Positions 35,192 through 43,750 are shown, counted from the first letter of the stretch. The stretch is 52,665 nt of DNA from Bradyrhizobium sp. 1 (GCF_023073315.1 NZ_JADPJH010000004.1:1-52665), one strand, 5' to 3'. Notes: a model not told the origin generated them from the sequence alone. Program-made: numbers and translations.

Positions 35192-35998
35192 ATGGCGCTT
35201 TCCAGCGACGATATCCAAGCTTGCGCGAGCCGTCTGCACCAGGCGGAGAAGACCCGCGTGCAGATCCGGCAGCTCTCGCAGGATTTCCCCGGCATCACCA
35301 TCGCCGATGCCTATGCGATTCAGAAGGCCTGGGTCGACGTCAAGATTGCCGAGGGGCGTGTCGTCAAAGGCCACAAGATCGGCCTGACCTCGAAGGCGAT
35401 GCAGAGCGCTCTTGATATCAATGAGCCCGATTCCGGCGTGCTGCTCGACGACATGTTCTTCGCCGATGGCGGCCTCGTCCCGACCGAGCGCTTCATCGCG
35501 ACACGCGTCGAGGCCGAGCTCGCCTTCGTCATGAGCAAGCGGCTCTCAGGCCCCGACTGCACGCTGTTTGACGTGCTCAACGCCACCGACTTCGTCGTGC
35601 CGGCGCTGGAGATTCTGGACACGCGCATCGAGCGCGTCGATCCCAAGACCAAGGCGACGCGGAAGATCTTCGACACCATCGCCGACAACGCGGCGAATGC
35701 CGGCATCGTGCTCGGCGGACGGCCGATCCGCGCGCTGGATGCGGATTTGCGCTGGATCGGAGCGTTGTGTTTCAGGAACGGCCAACTCGAAGAGACCGGC
35801 CTTGCCGCCGGTGTGCTCAATCATCCCGCGACGGCTGTCGCGTGGCTTGCCAACAAGATTGCGCCGCTCGGCCTCGCGCTGGAGCCCGGGCAAGTCGTGC
35901 TCGCGGGCTCCTTCATCCGTCCGATCGAGACCCGCAAGGGCGACACAATTCAGGCCGATTATGGCGCCTACGGCTCGGTGAGCTGCTACTTCGCTTAA
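35192..35998 (+). CDS. hpaH: 2-oxo-hept-4-ene-1,7-dioate hydratase HpaH
   Basis: A 268-residue enzyme of the fumarylacetoacetase-fold hydratase group (HpaH/MhpD). Visible signatures are ITIADAYAIQKAWVDVKIAE, VVKGHKIGLTSKAMQSALDI, GVLLDDMF and VEAELAFVM with the Glu residues that bind Mg2+, plus the C-terminal GDTIQADYGAYGSVSCYF. It adds water to 2-oxohept-4-enedioate, giving 4-hydroxy-2-oxoheptanedioate, the HpaI substrate. It is the first gene of the plus-strand hpa operon, right after the palindromic operator; hpaF follows by 31 bases. The ATG at 35192 gives the normal length; the upstream ribosome site is weak. Confidence 0.93.
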   Translation: MALSSDDIQACASRLHQAEKTRVQIRQLSQDFPGITIADAYAIQKAWVDVKIAEGRVVKGHKIGLTSKAMQSALDINEPDSGVLLDDMFFADGGLVPTERFIATRVEAELAFVMSKRLSGPDCTLFDVLNATDFVVPALEILDTRIERVDPKTKATRKIFDTIADNAANAGIVLGGRPIRALDADLRWIGALCFRNGQLEETGLAAGVLNHPATAVAWLANKIAPLGLALEPGQVVLAGSFIRPIETRKGDTIQADYGAYGSVSCYFA

Positions 35999-36029
35999 AT
36001 AACAAGACGACACAGGGAGTGAAAACGCG

Positions 36030-36428
36030 ATGCCGCATTTCACGATCGAATATTCGGCCAATCTCGATGGCCGCGTCGATATCGGCGCCGCCTGCGAAGT
36101 CGTGCGCAAGGCGGCGGTCGAGACCGGCATCTTCCCGCTCGGCGGCATCCGCGTCCGCGCCATCAGGTGCGAGCACTATGCGATCGCCGATAACAGGCAG
36201 GACTACGGCTTTCTCGACATGTTGCTGCGCATCGGCGAGGGCCGCGATCTTCCCACGCGTCAGAAGGCCGGCGAGCAAATCTTCCAGGCGCTTTCAAAAC
36301 ATCTCGACCCCGTCTTCGCCGCCAGCAAGTTCGCCTTGTCGTTCGACATGCAGATCAACGACAAGGACACGAGCTGGAAGCGCAACAACATCCACGACGC
36401 CCTGAAAGTGGAGACCGCAAATGGATAA
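36030..36428 (+). CDS. hpaF: 5-carboxymethyl-2-hydroxymuconate delta-isomerase HpaF
   Basis: A 132-residue member of the tautomerase superfamily. The N-terminal Met is followed by Pro2 (MPHFTIEYSANL), the catalytic base after Met removal, and the internal segment VRAIRCEHYAIAD and the ending SFDMQINDKDTSWKRNNIHD are characteristic of this isomerase. It converts 5-carboxymethyl-2-hydroxymuconate to the 2-oxo-3-ene tautomer. AGGGAG lies at the right distance. Its last eight bases overlap the start of hpaE, so translation of the two is coupled. Confidence 0.92.
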   Translation: MPHFTIEYSANLDGRVDIGAACEVVRKAAVETGIFPLGGIRVRAIRCEHYAIADNRQDYGFLDMLLRIGEGRDLPTRQKAGEQIFQALSKHLDPVFAASKFALSFDMQINDKDTSWKRNNIHDALKVETANG

Positions 36429-37959
36429 GCCCACGGCGAAAGCCGATATCTTCCAGGCCAACCGCGACCGCGTCGCGCCGCTGCTGAAGAAACTCCGCGC
36501 CGACGGCATCGGCCACATGATCGACGGCAAGATCGTTCCCTCGATCTCCGGCGACACGTTTGAGACGAAGTCCCCGGTCGATGGCGCGTTGCTCGCGAGT
36601 GTTGCGCGCGGCAATGCCGAGGATATCGATGCCGCAGCGACGTCCGCTGCGCTTGCCTTCAAGTCCTGGCGCGATATGGGCCCGGCGATGCGCAAGAAAT
36701 TGCTGCATCGGGTCGCCGATGCGATCGAGGACAATGCCGACGACATCGCCGTGCTCGAATGCATCGATACCGGCCAAGCCTACCGCTTCATGGCCAAGGC
36801 CGCGATCCGCGCCGCCGAAAACTTCCGCTTCTTCGCCGACAGATGCGGCGAGGCGCGCGATGGCCAGAACACACCCAGCGACGAGCATTGGAACGTCTCG
36901 ACCCGCGTGCCGATCGGGCCCGTCGGCGTCATCACGCCGTGGAACACGCCGTTCATGCTCTCGACGTGGAAGATCGCCCCGGCGCTCGCCGCCGGCTGCA
37001 CTGTCGTGCACAAGCCGGCCGAATGGTCGCCGGTGACGGCGGCCATCTTGTCGAGGCTGGTCAAGGAAGCCGGCGTCCCCGACGGCGTGCTCAACACCGT
37101 GCACGGCTTCGGTGAAGAAGCCGGCAAGGCCCTGACCGAGCATCCCGCCATCAAGGCGATCGGCTTCGTCGGCGAAAGTTCGACCGGTTCGGCGATCATG
37201 GTTCAGGGCGCGCCCACGCTGAAGCGCGTGCATTTCGAGCTTGGCGGCAAGAACCCTGTCATCGTGTTCGAAGACGCCGATCTCGACCGCGCGCTCGATG
37301 CGGTCGTGTTCATGATCTACTCGCTCAATGGCGAACGCTGCACATCGTCGAGCCGCCTGCTGATCCAGAAAAGCATCGCCGAAAAGTTCATCGAGAAGCT
37401 GACCGCCCGCGTGAAGGCGCTGAAGGTCGGCCATCCCCTCGATCCCGCCACCGAGATCGGGCCGCTGATCCACGAGCGGCATCTGGCAAAGGTCTGCTCC
37501 TATTTCGACGTCGCGCGCCAGGACGGCGCTGTGATCGCGGTCGGCGGCAAGGCCTATGACGGCCCCGGCGGCGGACATTATGTCGAGCCGACGCTGGTAA
37601 CAGGTGCCAACGGCAAGATGCGGGTGGCGCAGGAGGAGGTGTTCGGCCCCTTCCTCACGGTGCTGCCCTTCAAGGACGAAGCGGACGCCATCGAGATCGC
37701 CAACGACATCCGCTATGGCCTGACCGGCTATGTCTGGACCAACGACGTCGGCCGCGCGTTGCGCGTTGCGGATGCGCTGGACGCCGGCATGATCTGGCTG
37801 AACTCGGAGAATGTCCGCCACCTGCCGACGCCGTTCGGCGGCATGAAGGCTTCAGGCATCGGTCGCGACGGCGGCGACTACTCGTTCGACTTCTACATGG
37901 AAACCAAGCACGTCTCGCTGGCGCGGGGCACGCACAAGATTCAGAAACTGGGAATCTGA
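36421..37959 (+). CDS. hpaE: 5-carboxymethyl-2-hydroxymuconate semialdehyde dehydrogenase HpaE
   Basis: A 512-residue aldehyde dehydrogenase. Catalytic residues are Asn175 (ITPWNTPF), Glu273 (VHFELGGKNP) and Cys307 (NGERCTSSS), with the NAD-binding region GFVGESSTGSAIM. It oxidises the ring-cleavage semialdehyde made by HpaD to the muconate acid with NAD+. The assignment within ALDH rests on the segment YDGPGGGHYVEPTLV, the C-terminal SFDFYMETKHVSLARG and its place in the hpa operon. The ATG overlaps the hpaF stop by eight bases. Confidence 0.94.
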   Translation: MDKPTAKADIFQANRDRVAPLLKKLRADGIGHMIDGKIVPSISGDTFETKSPVDGALLASVARGNAEDIDAAATSAALAFKSWRDMGPAMRKKLLHRVADAIEDNADDIAVLECIDTGQAYRFMAKAAIRAAENFRFFADRCGEARDGQNTPSDEHWNVSTRVPIGPVGVITPWNTPFMLSTWKIAPALAAGCTVVHKPAEWSPVTAAILSRLVKEAGVPDGVLNTVHGFGEEAGKALTEHPAIKAIGFVGESSTGSAIMVQGAPTLKRVHFELGGKNPVIVFEDADLDRALDAVVFMIYSLNGERCTSSSRLLIQKSIAEKFIEKLTARVKALKVGHPLDPATEIGPLIHERHLAKVCSYFDVARQDGAVIAVGGKAYDGPGGGHYVEPTLVTGANGKMRVAQEEVFGPFLTVLPFKDEADAIEIANDIRYGLTGYVWTNDVGRALRVADALDAGMIWLNSENVRHLPTPFGGMKASGIGRDGGDYSFDFYMETKHVSLARGTHKIQKLGI

Positions 37960-37985
37960 CGCTCGTCGTTCCGAGGGGAAACGCA

Positions 37986-38969
37986 ATGCCCGTACCGCAA
38001 CACATCTTCGAGCCGCCGTTCAACATCGTCCGCTCCAGCCACGTCGTGCTCGACGTGACCGATTTGAAACTGAGCCGCGAATTCTACGAGACGACGATCG
38101 GCCTGCATGTCGAGGATGCCGACGACAATGTCGTATACCTGCGCGCTGCCGAGGAGCACCAGCATCACTCGCTGGTACTGAGGAAAGCAGCAGCGCCCGC
38201 CTGTAACAGGCTCGGCTTCAAGGTCGGCAATGACGGCGATCTCGACAAGGCCGCAAAATTTCTCTCCGAGAACGGCCTCGGCTACGCCTTCGTCGACCAG
38301 CCCTTCCAGGGCCGCACGCTCCAGTTCACCGATCCCTTCGGCTTCCAGATCGAGCTCTATGCGGCGATGGACCGCCGGCCGCATCTGCTTCGTCGTTATG
38401 ACCTCTACCGGGGATGCCACCCGCAGCGGCTCGACCACTTCAATGTCTTCGCCGCCGAGGTGCAGGACACCGTCGAGTTCTATGCGCGGCTCGGCTTCCG
38501 CCTCACCGAATACGCCGAGGAAGACGGACCGAACGGCCGCATCGCAGCCGCCTGGATGCATCGCAAGGGCAATGTCCACGATTTCGCCATCACCAACGGT
38601 AAGGGCCCGCGGCTGCATCACTTCGCCTATTGGACGCCGACAGCGATGAACATCATCCATCTCTGCGACGTCATGGCCTCGCAAGGTTTTGTGAAGAACA
38701 TCGAGCGCGGCCCGGGACGCCACGGCATCTCGAATGCGTTCTTTCTCTACGTGCGCGACCCTGACGGACACCGCCTCGAGCTCTACACCAGCGACTACTT
38801 TACGGGCGATCACGACCACGAGCCGCTGCGCTGGTCGCTACGCGATCCGCGCCGACAGACGCTGTGGGGCGCGCCTGCCCCGCGCTCGTGGTTCGAGCAA
38901 GGCTCATCGTTCTCAGGTCAGGCCGTGCGTGAACCAAAGTTCGTGGCCGACGTGCTGGTGGCGGATTAA
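37986..38969 (+). CDS. hpaD: 3,4-dihydroxyphenylacetate 2,3-dioxygenase HpaD
   Basis: A 327-residue type I extradiol ring-cleavage dioxygenase, built from two glyoxalase-like modules (residues ~15-125 and ~145-270). The iron (or manganese) ligands are His151 in RLDHFNVF, His211 or His212 in RLHHFAYW and Glu265 in HRLELYTSD. It opens the ring of homoprotocatechuate next to the diol, giving 5-carboxymethyl-2-hydroxymuconate semialdehyde for HpaE. This is the vicinal-oxygen-chelate type, unlike the LigB-type HpaD of E. coli. GAGGGGA lies before the ATG. Confidence 0.92.
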   Translation: MPVPQHIFEPPFNIVRSSHVVLDVTDLKLSREFYETTIGLHVEDADDNVVYLRAAEEHQHHSLVLRKAAAPACNRLGFKVGNDGDLDKAAKFLSENGLGYAFVDQPFQGRTLQFTDPFGFQIELYAAMDRRPHLLRRYDLYRGCHPQRLDHFNVFAAEVQDTVEFYARLGFRLTEYAEEDGPNGRIAAAWMHRKGNVHDFAITNGKGPRLHHFAYWTPTAMNIIHLCDVMASQGFVKNIERGPGRHGISNAFFLYVRDPDGHRLELYTSDYFTGDHDHEPLRWSLRDPRRQTLWGAPAPRSWFEQGSSFSGQAVREPKFVADVLVAD

Positions 38970-38972
38970 ACG

Positions 38973-39842
38973 ATGAAGCTCCCTCGCCTCGCCACTTATT
39001 CCATCAAGGGTGACATCAGCTACGGCGCCGTCCTGGAGGGCGGCATCGTCGATCTCTCCGCGCGGTACGCAAAAGACTATCCGACGCTGCGCGAGGTGAT
39101 CGCGGCCGGGAAGCTCGCGAACCTTGCCGAGGAAGCCGCCGGCCGCAAGCCTGATCACGCACTTAGTGACATCACCTGGCTGCCCCCGGTGCCCGCGCCG
39201 GAAAAGATCATCTGCATCGGCGTCAACTATCCCGACCGCAATGCCGAGTACAAGGACGGCCAGGACGCGCCAAAGTATCCGAGCATGTTCATGCGTTCGC
39301 CGCGCTCCTTCGTCGGCCACGACACGCCGCTGGTGCGCCCGCGCGCATCCGCGCAGCTCGACTACGAAGGCGAGATCGTGCTGGTGATCGGCAAGCAAGG
39401 CCGGCACATTGCGGAAAGCGCCGCGCTCGACCACGTCACCGCGCTGACGCTCTGCAATGAAGGCTCGGTGCGCGACTGGCTGCGACACGCCAAATTCAAC
39501 GTCACCCAGGGCAAGAATTTTGATTCCAGCGGCAGCCTTGGGCCGTGGCTCGTCCCGTACACGAAAGAAGCGCAGATCGCCGACATCAGGCTCACCACGC
39601 ATGTCAACGGCGAACTGCGGCAGGACGACCGCACCAGCCGGCTGATGTTTCCGTTCCGCTATCTCATCAGCTATATCTCGACCTTTGCAACGCTGGTTCC
39701 CGGTGACATCATCGTGACGGGCACGCCGACCGGCGCCGGCGCGCGGTTCGATCCGCCGCGCTATCTGAAGCCTGGCGACGTCATCGAGGTCGCGGCCGAG
39801 GGCATCGGCTCGTTGCGCAACGGCGTGGTCGACGAAGCCTAG
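38973..39842 (+). CDS. Fumarylacetoacetate hydrolase family protein, probable HpaG-type decarboxylase
   Basis: A 289-residue FAH-fold enzyme: a short N-terminal domain (1-65) and the catalytic domain from IICIGVNYPDRNAEYKDG. Metal ligands are in QLDYEGEIVLVIGK (Glu/Glu) and near CNEGSVRDW and GKNFDSSGSLGPW. In the hpa pathway a FAH-fold protein, HpaG, decarboxylates 5-oxopent-3-ene-1,2,5-tricarboxylate. E. coli HpaG has two such domains; here there is one, which would act as a decarboxylase while HpaF does the isomerisation. Other FAH roles remain possible. It begins three bases after hpaD. Confidence 0.82.
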   Translation: MKLPRLATYSIKGDISYGAVLEGGIVDLSARYAKDYPTLREVIAAGKLANLAEEAAGRKPDHALSDITWLPPVPAPEKIICIGVNYPDRNAEYKDGQDAPKYPSMFMRSPRSFVGHDTPLVRPRASAQLDYEGEIVLVIGKQGRHIAESAALDHVTALTLCNEGSVRDWLRHAKFNVTQGKNFDSSGSLGPWLVPYTKEAQIADIRLTTHVNGELRQDDRTSRLMFPFRYLISYISTFATLVPGDIIVTGTPTGAGARFDPPRYLKPGDVIEVAAEGIGSLRNGVVDEA

Positions 39843-39868
39843 AACAGTGATTGAAGTGGAATAATGCA

Positions 39869-41494
39869 ATGACCACCCTTACCGGCGGCGAAGCGATCGT
39901 AAGCGGGCTTGTCGCCCACGGCGTCGACACCGTGTTCGGTCTGCCCGGCGCGCAGGTCTACGGCCTGTTCGACGCGTTCCATCAAGCCCAGCTCAAGGTG
40001 ATCGGCGCGCGGCACGAGCAGGCCTGCGGCTACATGGCGTTCGGCTATGCGCGCTCCAGCGGCAAGCCCGGCGTGTTCAGCGTGGTGCCCGGCCCCGGCG
40101 TGCTCAACGCCAGCGCGGCGCTGCTCACCGCTTACGGCTGCAACGAACCGGTGCTGTGCGTCACCGGCCAGGTGCCGACGCAATTTCTGGGCAAGGGCCG
40201 CGGCCATCTGCACGAGATGCCGGACCAGCTCGCGACCTTGCGCACCTATGTGAAATGGGCCGACCGCATCGAACATCCCGGCAATGCGCCCACCACTGTG
40301 GCGCGCGCCTTCCAGGAGATGACATCGGGACGGCGCGGCCCCGCCTCGGTCGAAATGCCCTGGGACATTTTTACTCAGCGCGCCGACACTCGTGCCGCAC
40401 AGGTGCTGGAGCCGCTGCCCGCGCCGCTGCCTGACCCCGACATGATCAAGCAGGCGGCAGCCCTCATCAAGAACAGCAAGGCGCCGATGATCTTCGTCGG
40501 CAGCGGCGCGATCGAGGCGCGCGAGGAAATCCTCGAGCTTGCCGAAATGATCGATGCGCCCGTCGTCGCCTTCCGCAGCGGCCGCGGCATCGTCTCGAAT
40601 GCGCATGAGCTCGGCCTGACCATGGCGGCCGCCTACAAGCTATGGCCCAAGACCGATCTCATGGTCGGCATCGGCACGCGGCTGGAACTGCCGATCATGT
40701 CGCGCTGGCCGTTCCGCCCCGACGGCCTGAAGAGCATCCGCATTGACATCGATCCCGTCGAGATGCGGCGTTTCATTTCCGACACCGCCATCGTCGCCGA
40801 CGCCAGGACCGCGACGGCCGACCTCACTGCGGCCATCGGCAAGGCCGGCTACAGCAAGACCGCCGGCCGCCGTGCCGCGATCCGCGAGGCGACCGCGACG
40901 GCACAACAGGAGATCCAGCGCATCCAGCCGCAGATGGCGTATCTCAACATTTTGCGCGAGGTGCTGCCGGCGAACGCGATCGTCACGGATGAATTGTCGC
41001 AGTTCGGCTTCGCCTCCTGGTACGGCTTCCCGATCTACGAGCCGCGCACCTTCATCACCTCGGGCTATCAGGGTACGCTCGGCTCAGGCTTTCCGACCGC
41101 GTTGGGCGCCAAGGTCGCCAATCCCGACAAGCCGGTGGTTGCGATCACCGGCGACGGCGGCTTCATGTTCGGCGTCCAGGAGCTTGCCACCGCGGTGCAG
41201 TTCAACATCGGCGTGGTGACGCTGGTGTTCAACAACAACGCCTATGGCAATGTCCGCCGCGACCAGCGCGAACGTTTCGACGGCCGCGTGGTGGCCTCGG
41301 ATCTCGTCAACCCGGATTTCGTCAAGCTGGCGGAGTCCTTTGGCGTGGCGGCTGCGCGCGTCACCGCGCCGGATCAGTTCAAGACCGCGATGGAGAAGGC
41401 ACTCGCGCATGGCGGGCCGTATCTGATCTCGGTGGAAGTGACGCGGGACTCCGAAGTCAGCCCCTGGGCGTTCATTCATCCGGCGAAGCCGTAA
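39869..41494 (+). CDS. Thiamine-diphosphate-dependent enzyme (acetolactate synthase/decarboxylase-like)
   Basis: A 541-residue three-domain ThDP enzyme. Glu50 in IGARHEQACGYMAFGYAR activates the cofactor, and GDGGFMF...NNNAYGN near residues 430-460 binds ThDP and Mg2+. The FAD pocket usual for acetolactate synthase is only partly recognisable, so a 2-keto acid decarboxylase or carboligase is equally likely. As the last gene of the hpa operon (26 bases after the FAH gene) it may treat a keto-acid or aldehyde product, for example turning an arylpyruvate into the entry compound; that is inference. I use ATG at 39869; TTG at 39851 is possible. Confidence 0.8.
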   Translation: MTTLTGGEAIVSGLVAHGVDTVFGLPGAQVYGLFDAFHQAQLKVIGARHEQACGYMAFGYARSSGKPGVFSVVPGPGVLNASAALLTAYGCNEPVLCVTGQVPTQFLGKGRGHLHEMPDQLATLRTYVKWADRIEHPGNAPTTVARAFQEMTSGRRGPASVEMPWDIFTQRADTRAAQVLEPLPAPLPDPDMIKQAAALIKNSKAPMIFVGSGAIEAREEILELAEMIDAPVVAFRSGRGIVSNAHELGLTMAAAYKLWPKTDLMVGIGTRLELPIMSRWPFRPDGLKSIRIDIDPVEMRRFISDTAIVADARTATADLTAAIGKAGYSKTAGRRAAIREATATAQQEIQRIQPQMAYLNILREVLPANAIVTDELSQFGFASWYGFPIYEPRTFITSGYQGTLGSGFPTALGAKVANPDKPVVAITGDGGFMFGVQELATAVQFNIGVVTLVFNNNAYGNVRRDQRERFDGRVVASDLVNPDFVKLAESFGVAAARVTAPDQFKTAMEKALAHGGPYLISVEVTRDSEVSPWAFIHPAKP

Positions 41495-41497
41495 GCT

Positions 41498-42157
41498 TCA
41501 ACGCGTCCTGCGGAACGTCAGATTGATCCGCTTGCGCCCGAGCAGCGCATGCTCGCCGTCGGCGAGCAGCGCGACGCCGTGATAGGCGAGCCTGCTGGGC
41601 CCGCCCCAGACCACGACATCGCCATGCACGAGCCGGAACCGGCGCGGCTTGTCGGCGCGCGCTAGGCCGCCAAACAGGAAGGTCGCGGGCAGGCCGAGCG
41701 AGACCGAGACGATCGGCGCCGAATAGTCCAGCTCGTCCTTGTCCTGGTGCAGCGATAGCCGCGTGCCGGGCTCGTAGCGATTGACGAGGCAGGCATCGGG
41801 TGCAAAACCCGTGAAACCGCCCTGCTCGGCCGCGCGGCGGGCGAGATCGCAAAACACCGGCGGTATCGCGGGCCACGGCGCCTCGGTCCGCGGATCGATC
41901 GGGTCGTAGCGATAGCCGGTGTGATCGGTGATCCAGCCGCGCTCGCCGCAATTGGTCATCGCCACCGACATCTGATGGCCGCCCGGCGTCGTCATGCGGC
42001 GGAACGGCGACTGCGCCACGATGGCGCGTACCGCTTCGATCAGCTCGCTCTCGATCGGCTTGACGAACCCGCGCAGCAACACAGCACCGTCGGCGATCTC
42101 CTCGCGCGATGGCTGCGCCTCGGCAACGCTGTCGAACAAGTCAGACGTCAATCGCAA
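41498..42157 (-). CDS. alkB: AlkB family 2-oxoglutarate/Fe(II) dioxygenase
   Basis: A 219-residue AlkB protein that removes methyl groups from alkylated DNA or RNA bases by oxidative demethylation. All cofactor ligands are seen: His137 and Asp139 (SLHQDKDE), His193 (AYHGV), Arg210 and Arg216 (RKRINLTFR), with the substrate strand VNRYEPGTRLS and PIVSVSLGLPATFLFGG. The frame opens with TTG at 42157, three bases after the stop of the second oxygenase, so the two are probably co-translated. It is convergent with the ThDP enzyme, with only three bases between stops. Confidence 0.9.
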   Translation of the reverse strand: MRLTSDLFDSVAEAQPSREEIADGAVLLRGFVKPIESELIEAVRAIVAQSPFRRMTTPGGHQMSVAMTNCGERGWITDHTGYRYDPIDPRTEAPWPAIPPVFCDLARRAAEQGGFTGFAPDACLVNRYEPGTRLSLHQDKDELDYSAPIVSVSLGLPATFLFGGLARADKPRRFRLVHGDVVVWGGPSRLAYHGVALLADGEHALLGRKRINLTFRRTR

Positions 42158-42160
42158 TGC

Positions 42161-42910
42161 TCATTTGGCATCATGGAAGATCGCACCCAGGGTATGGCGC
42201 TGACCGGAGCGAATCCGGCTGACGCCATGGCGCAGATTAACGCGGTAGGTGCCGCGTGTCCCCTGCACCGGGCGATGATGCACGGCAAAGGCGACCGCGT
42301 CACCTTGCGCCAGCGGAACCACCTCGGCACGAGACTGCATGCGCGGGCGCTGCTCGGTCAGCACGAATTCGCCGCCGGTGAAATCGCGGCCGGGCTCGGA
42401 CAGCAGGATCGCGACCTGCAGCGGGAACACGTGCTCGCCATAGAGGTCCTGATGCAGGCAGTTGAAGTCGCCCGCCTGATACTGCAGCAGCAGCGGCGTC
42501 GGCCGGTTCTGTCCGGCCTCGTGGCAGCGCTTGAGGAAGGCCGCATGCCCTTGGGGATAGCGGATGTCGATCCCCATCGAATCGTTCCAGCGATTGGCGA
42601 CGGCCTGCAAGTGGACGTAGAGCGCCGGGCGTAGCTGCGCGATGAGATCAGGCAGCGGGTAGGAGAAATATTTATACTCGCCGCGGCCGAAGCCGTGGCG
42701 GCTCATGACGATGCGGCTGCGGAAGTGCGTGTCGTCGGGATAGAGGGTGGTGACGGCGCGGCACTGGTCCGGCGTCAGCAGGCCCTTGAGGACGGCGCAG
42801 CCCTGGGTGTCGAGTTCGCTGGTGATCTGCGGCCAGTCGAGGGTGTCGACGTGGGCGGCGAGATCGGCGGCGGGCGGGGCTGATTTTCGTGCTGTTGCTG
42901 TCATGGCCAT
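42161..42910 (-). CDS. 2-oxoglutarate/Fe(II) oxygenase (PF09859-type), partner of alkB
   Basis: A 249-residue 2OG-Fe(II) oxygenase. The ligand set is visible as His and Asp in FNCLHQDLYGEHVFP and the distal His/Arg region VNLRHGVSRIRSGQRH; the middle has LLQYQAGDFN. It matches the oxygenase family often found beside alkB or ada in Proteobacteria (formerly DUF2086), whose role is not settled; a part in alkylation repair or protein/RNA modification is likely from this context. It lies just before alkB with only three bases between. Two in-frame ATGs (42910 and 42904) compete; neither has a strong ribosome site. Confidence 0.82.
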   Translation of the reverse strand: MAMTATARKSAPPAADLAAHVDTLDWPQITSELDTQGCAVLKGLLTPDQCRAVTTLYPDDTHFRSRIVMSRHGFGRGEYKYFSYPLPDLIAQLRPALYVHLQAVANRWNDSMGIDIRYPQGHAAFLKRCHEAGQNRPTPLLLQYQAGDFNCLHQDLYGEHVFPLQVAILLSEPGRDFTGGEFVLTEQRPRMQSRAEVVPLAQGDAVAFAVHHRPVQGTRGTYRVNLRHGVSRIRSGQRHTLGAIFHDAK

Positions 42911-42964
42911 GACTTTCGCAAGACCGCCTCGCCCTCTGCCACCCGATTTCCGACAACTGTCTCC

Positions 42965-43053
42965 CCGTCATTGCGAGAGCAGCGAAGCAATCCAGAATCC
43001 TTCCGCGGAACCGGTCTGGATTGCTTCGTCGCAAGGGCTCCTCGCAATGACGG
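42965..43053. repeat. 89-base palindromic Bradyrhizobium-type repeat
   Basis: CCGTCATTGCGAG (42965-42977) and CTCGCAATGACGG (43041-43053) are perfect inverted repeats, with a second inner pair GAAGCAATCCAGA/TCTGGATTGCTTC. This TCATTGCGAGCGAAGCGAAGCAATCCAG family is a well-known, high-copy intergenic element in Bradyrhizobium. It lies downstream of the DUF2848 gene and upstream of the oxygenase gene and can act as a terminator by its fold. Confidence 0.8.
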
Positions 43054-43063
43054 CGGAAGGGCC

Positions 43064-43750
43064 TCAGCCCAGCACAGGCAGCGTCGTCACGGCATATCCA
43101 TGCTTGATGGTGCGCTTCAAAACGGGATCTTCAAGCTCGAACTCGAAGCGGTCGGCGGGGCGGATGCCGCCCTTGGCTGCAAAAGTGCCGCCGAACATGG
43201 CGCAGCCGTCGGGGAACTTGTTGCCGTCGAAGCCGCGCTTGATAAGGTCTGCGACCGGCAGCATCGCGTCGAGCGTGCCCTCCTGGTAGAGCACGCGCTT
43301 GCCGTTGATCGTGGCCCAGGAGCGCAAAATCATCTTGTCCCAATGCCCGATGACGTCTTCGAGCTCCCAGAGCGTGGAGGCAATCGGCTTGTCGCACATC
43401 TGCTTGGAGACCGTGACGTTGTAGGCCTCGACCTTGCGGTCGGTGTGGTCGGAACCACAGCCGACGAAGATGCGGCCCTGCCAGCCGATCAGCACGAACT
43501 CGACCTCGCCGGAGGAATCGCCGCCGGTGCACTCGATGCTGTCTTCCTGAGTCAGCCGCCGCGCCGAGGCGCGGTAATAGATCGGTGTCGAAGCCGGCGG
43601 GGCGATGCCCATCTCTTGCAACTCGGCGATATGCTTGTCGCGCGCGATGGGATCGCGGCCGGTCCAGCCGGCGATGACCATCTGGTCGATCGCCAATGTC
43701 AGCGGCGTGGTAGTGTCCTGTGCGTCGACGGTGAAAGTCAGGTCAAACAC
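43064..43750 (-). CDS. DUF2848 domain-containing protein
   Basis: A 228-residue protein matching DUF2848 over its length: MFDLTFTVDAQDTTTPLTLA opens, with YYRASARRLTQEDSIECTGG in the middle and FPDGCAMFGGTFAAKGGIRP near the end. The fold resembles a fumarylacetoacetase-like barrel, and the family commonly sits next to amidases, as here. Its GTG start overlaps the amidase stop by eight bases (GTGTTTGA), so translation is coupled. The function is not known; it may act on the acid released by the amidase. Confidence 0.82.
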   Translation of the reverse strand: MFDLTFTVDAQDTTTPLTLAIDQMVIAGWTGRDPIARDKHIAELQEMGIAPPASTPIYYRASARRLTQEDSIECTGGDSSGEVEFVLIGWQGRIFVGCGSDHTDRKVEAYNVTVSKQMCDKPIASTLWELEDVIGHWDKMILRSWATINGKRVLYQEGTLDAMLPVADLIKRGFDGNKFPDGCAMFGGTFAAKGGIRPADRFEFELEDPVLKRTIKHGYAVTTLPVLG

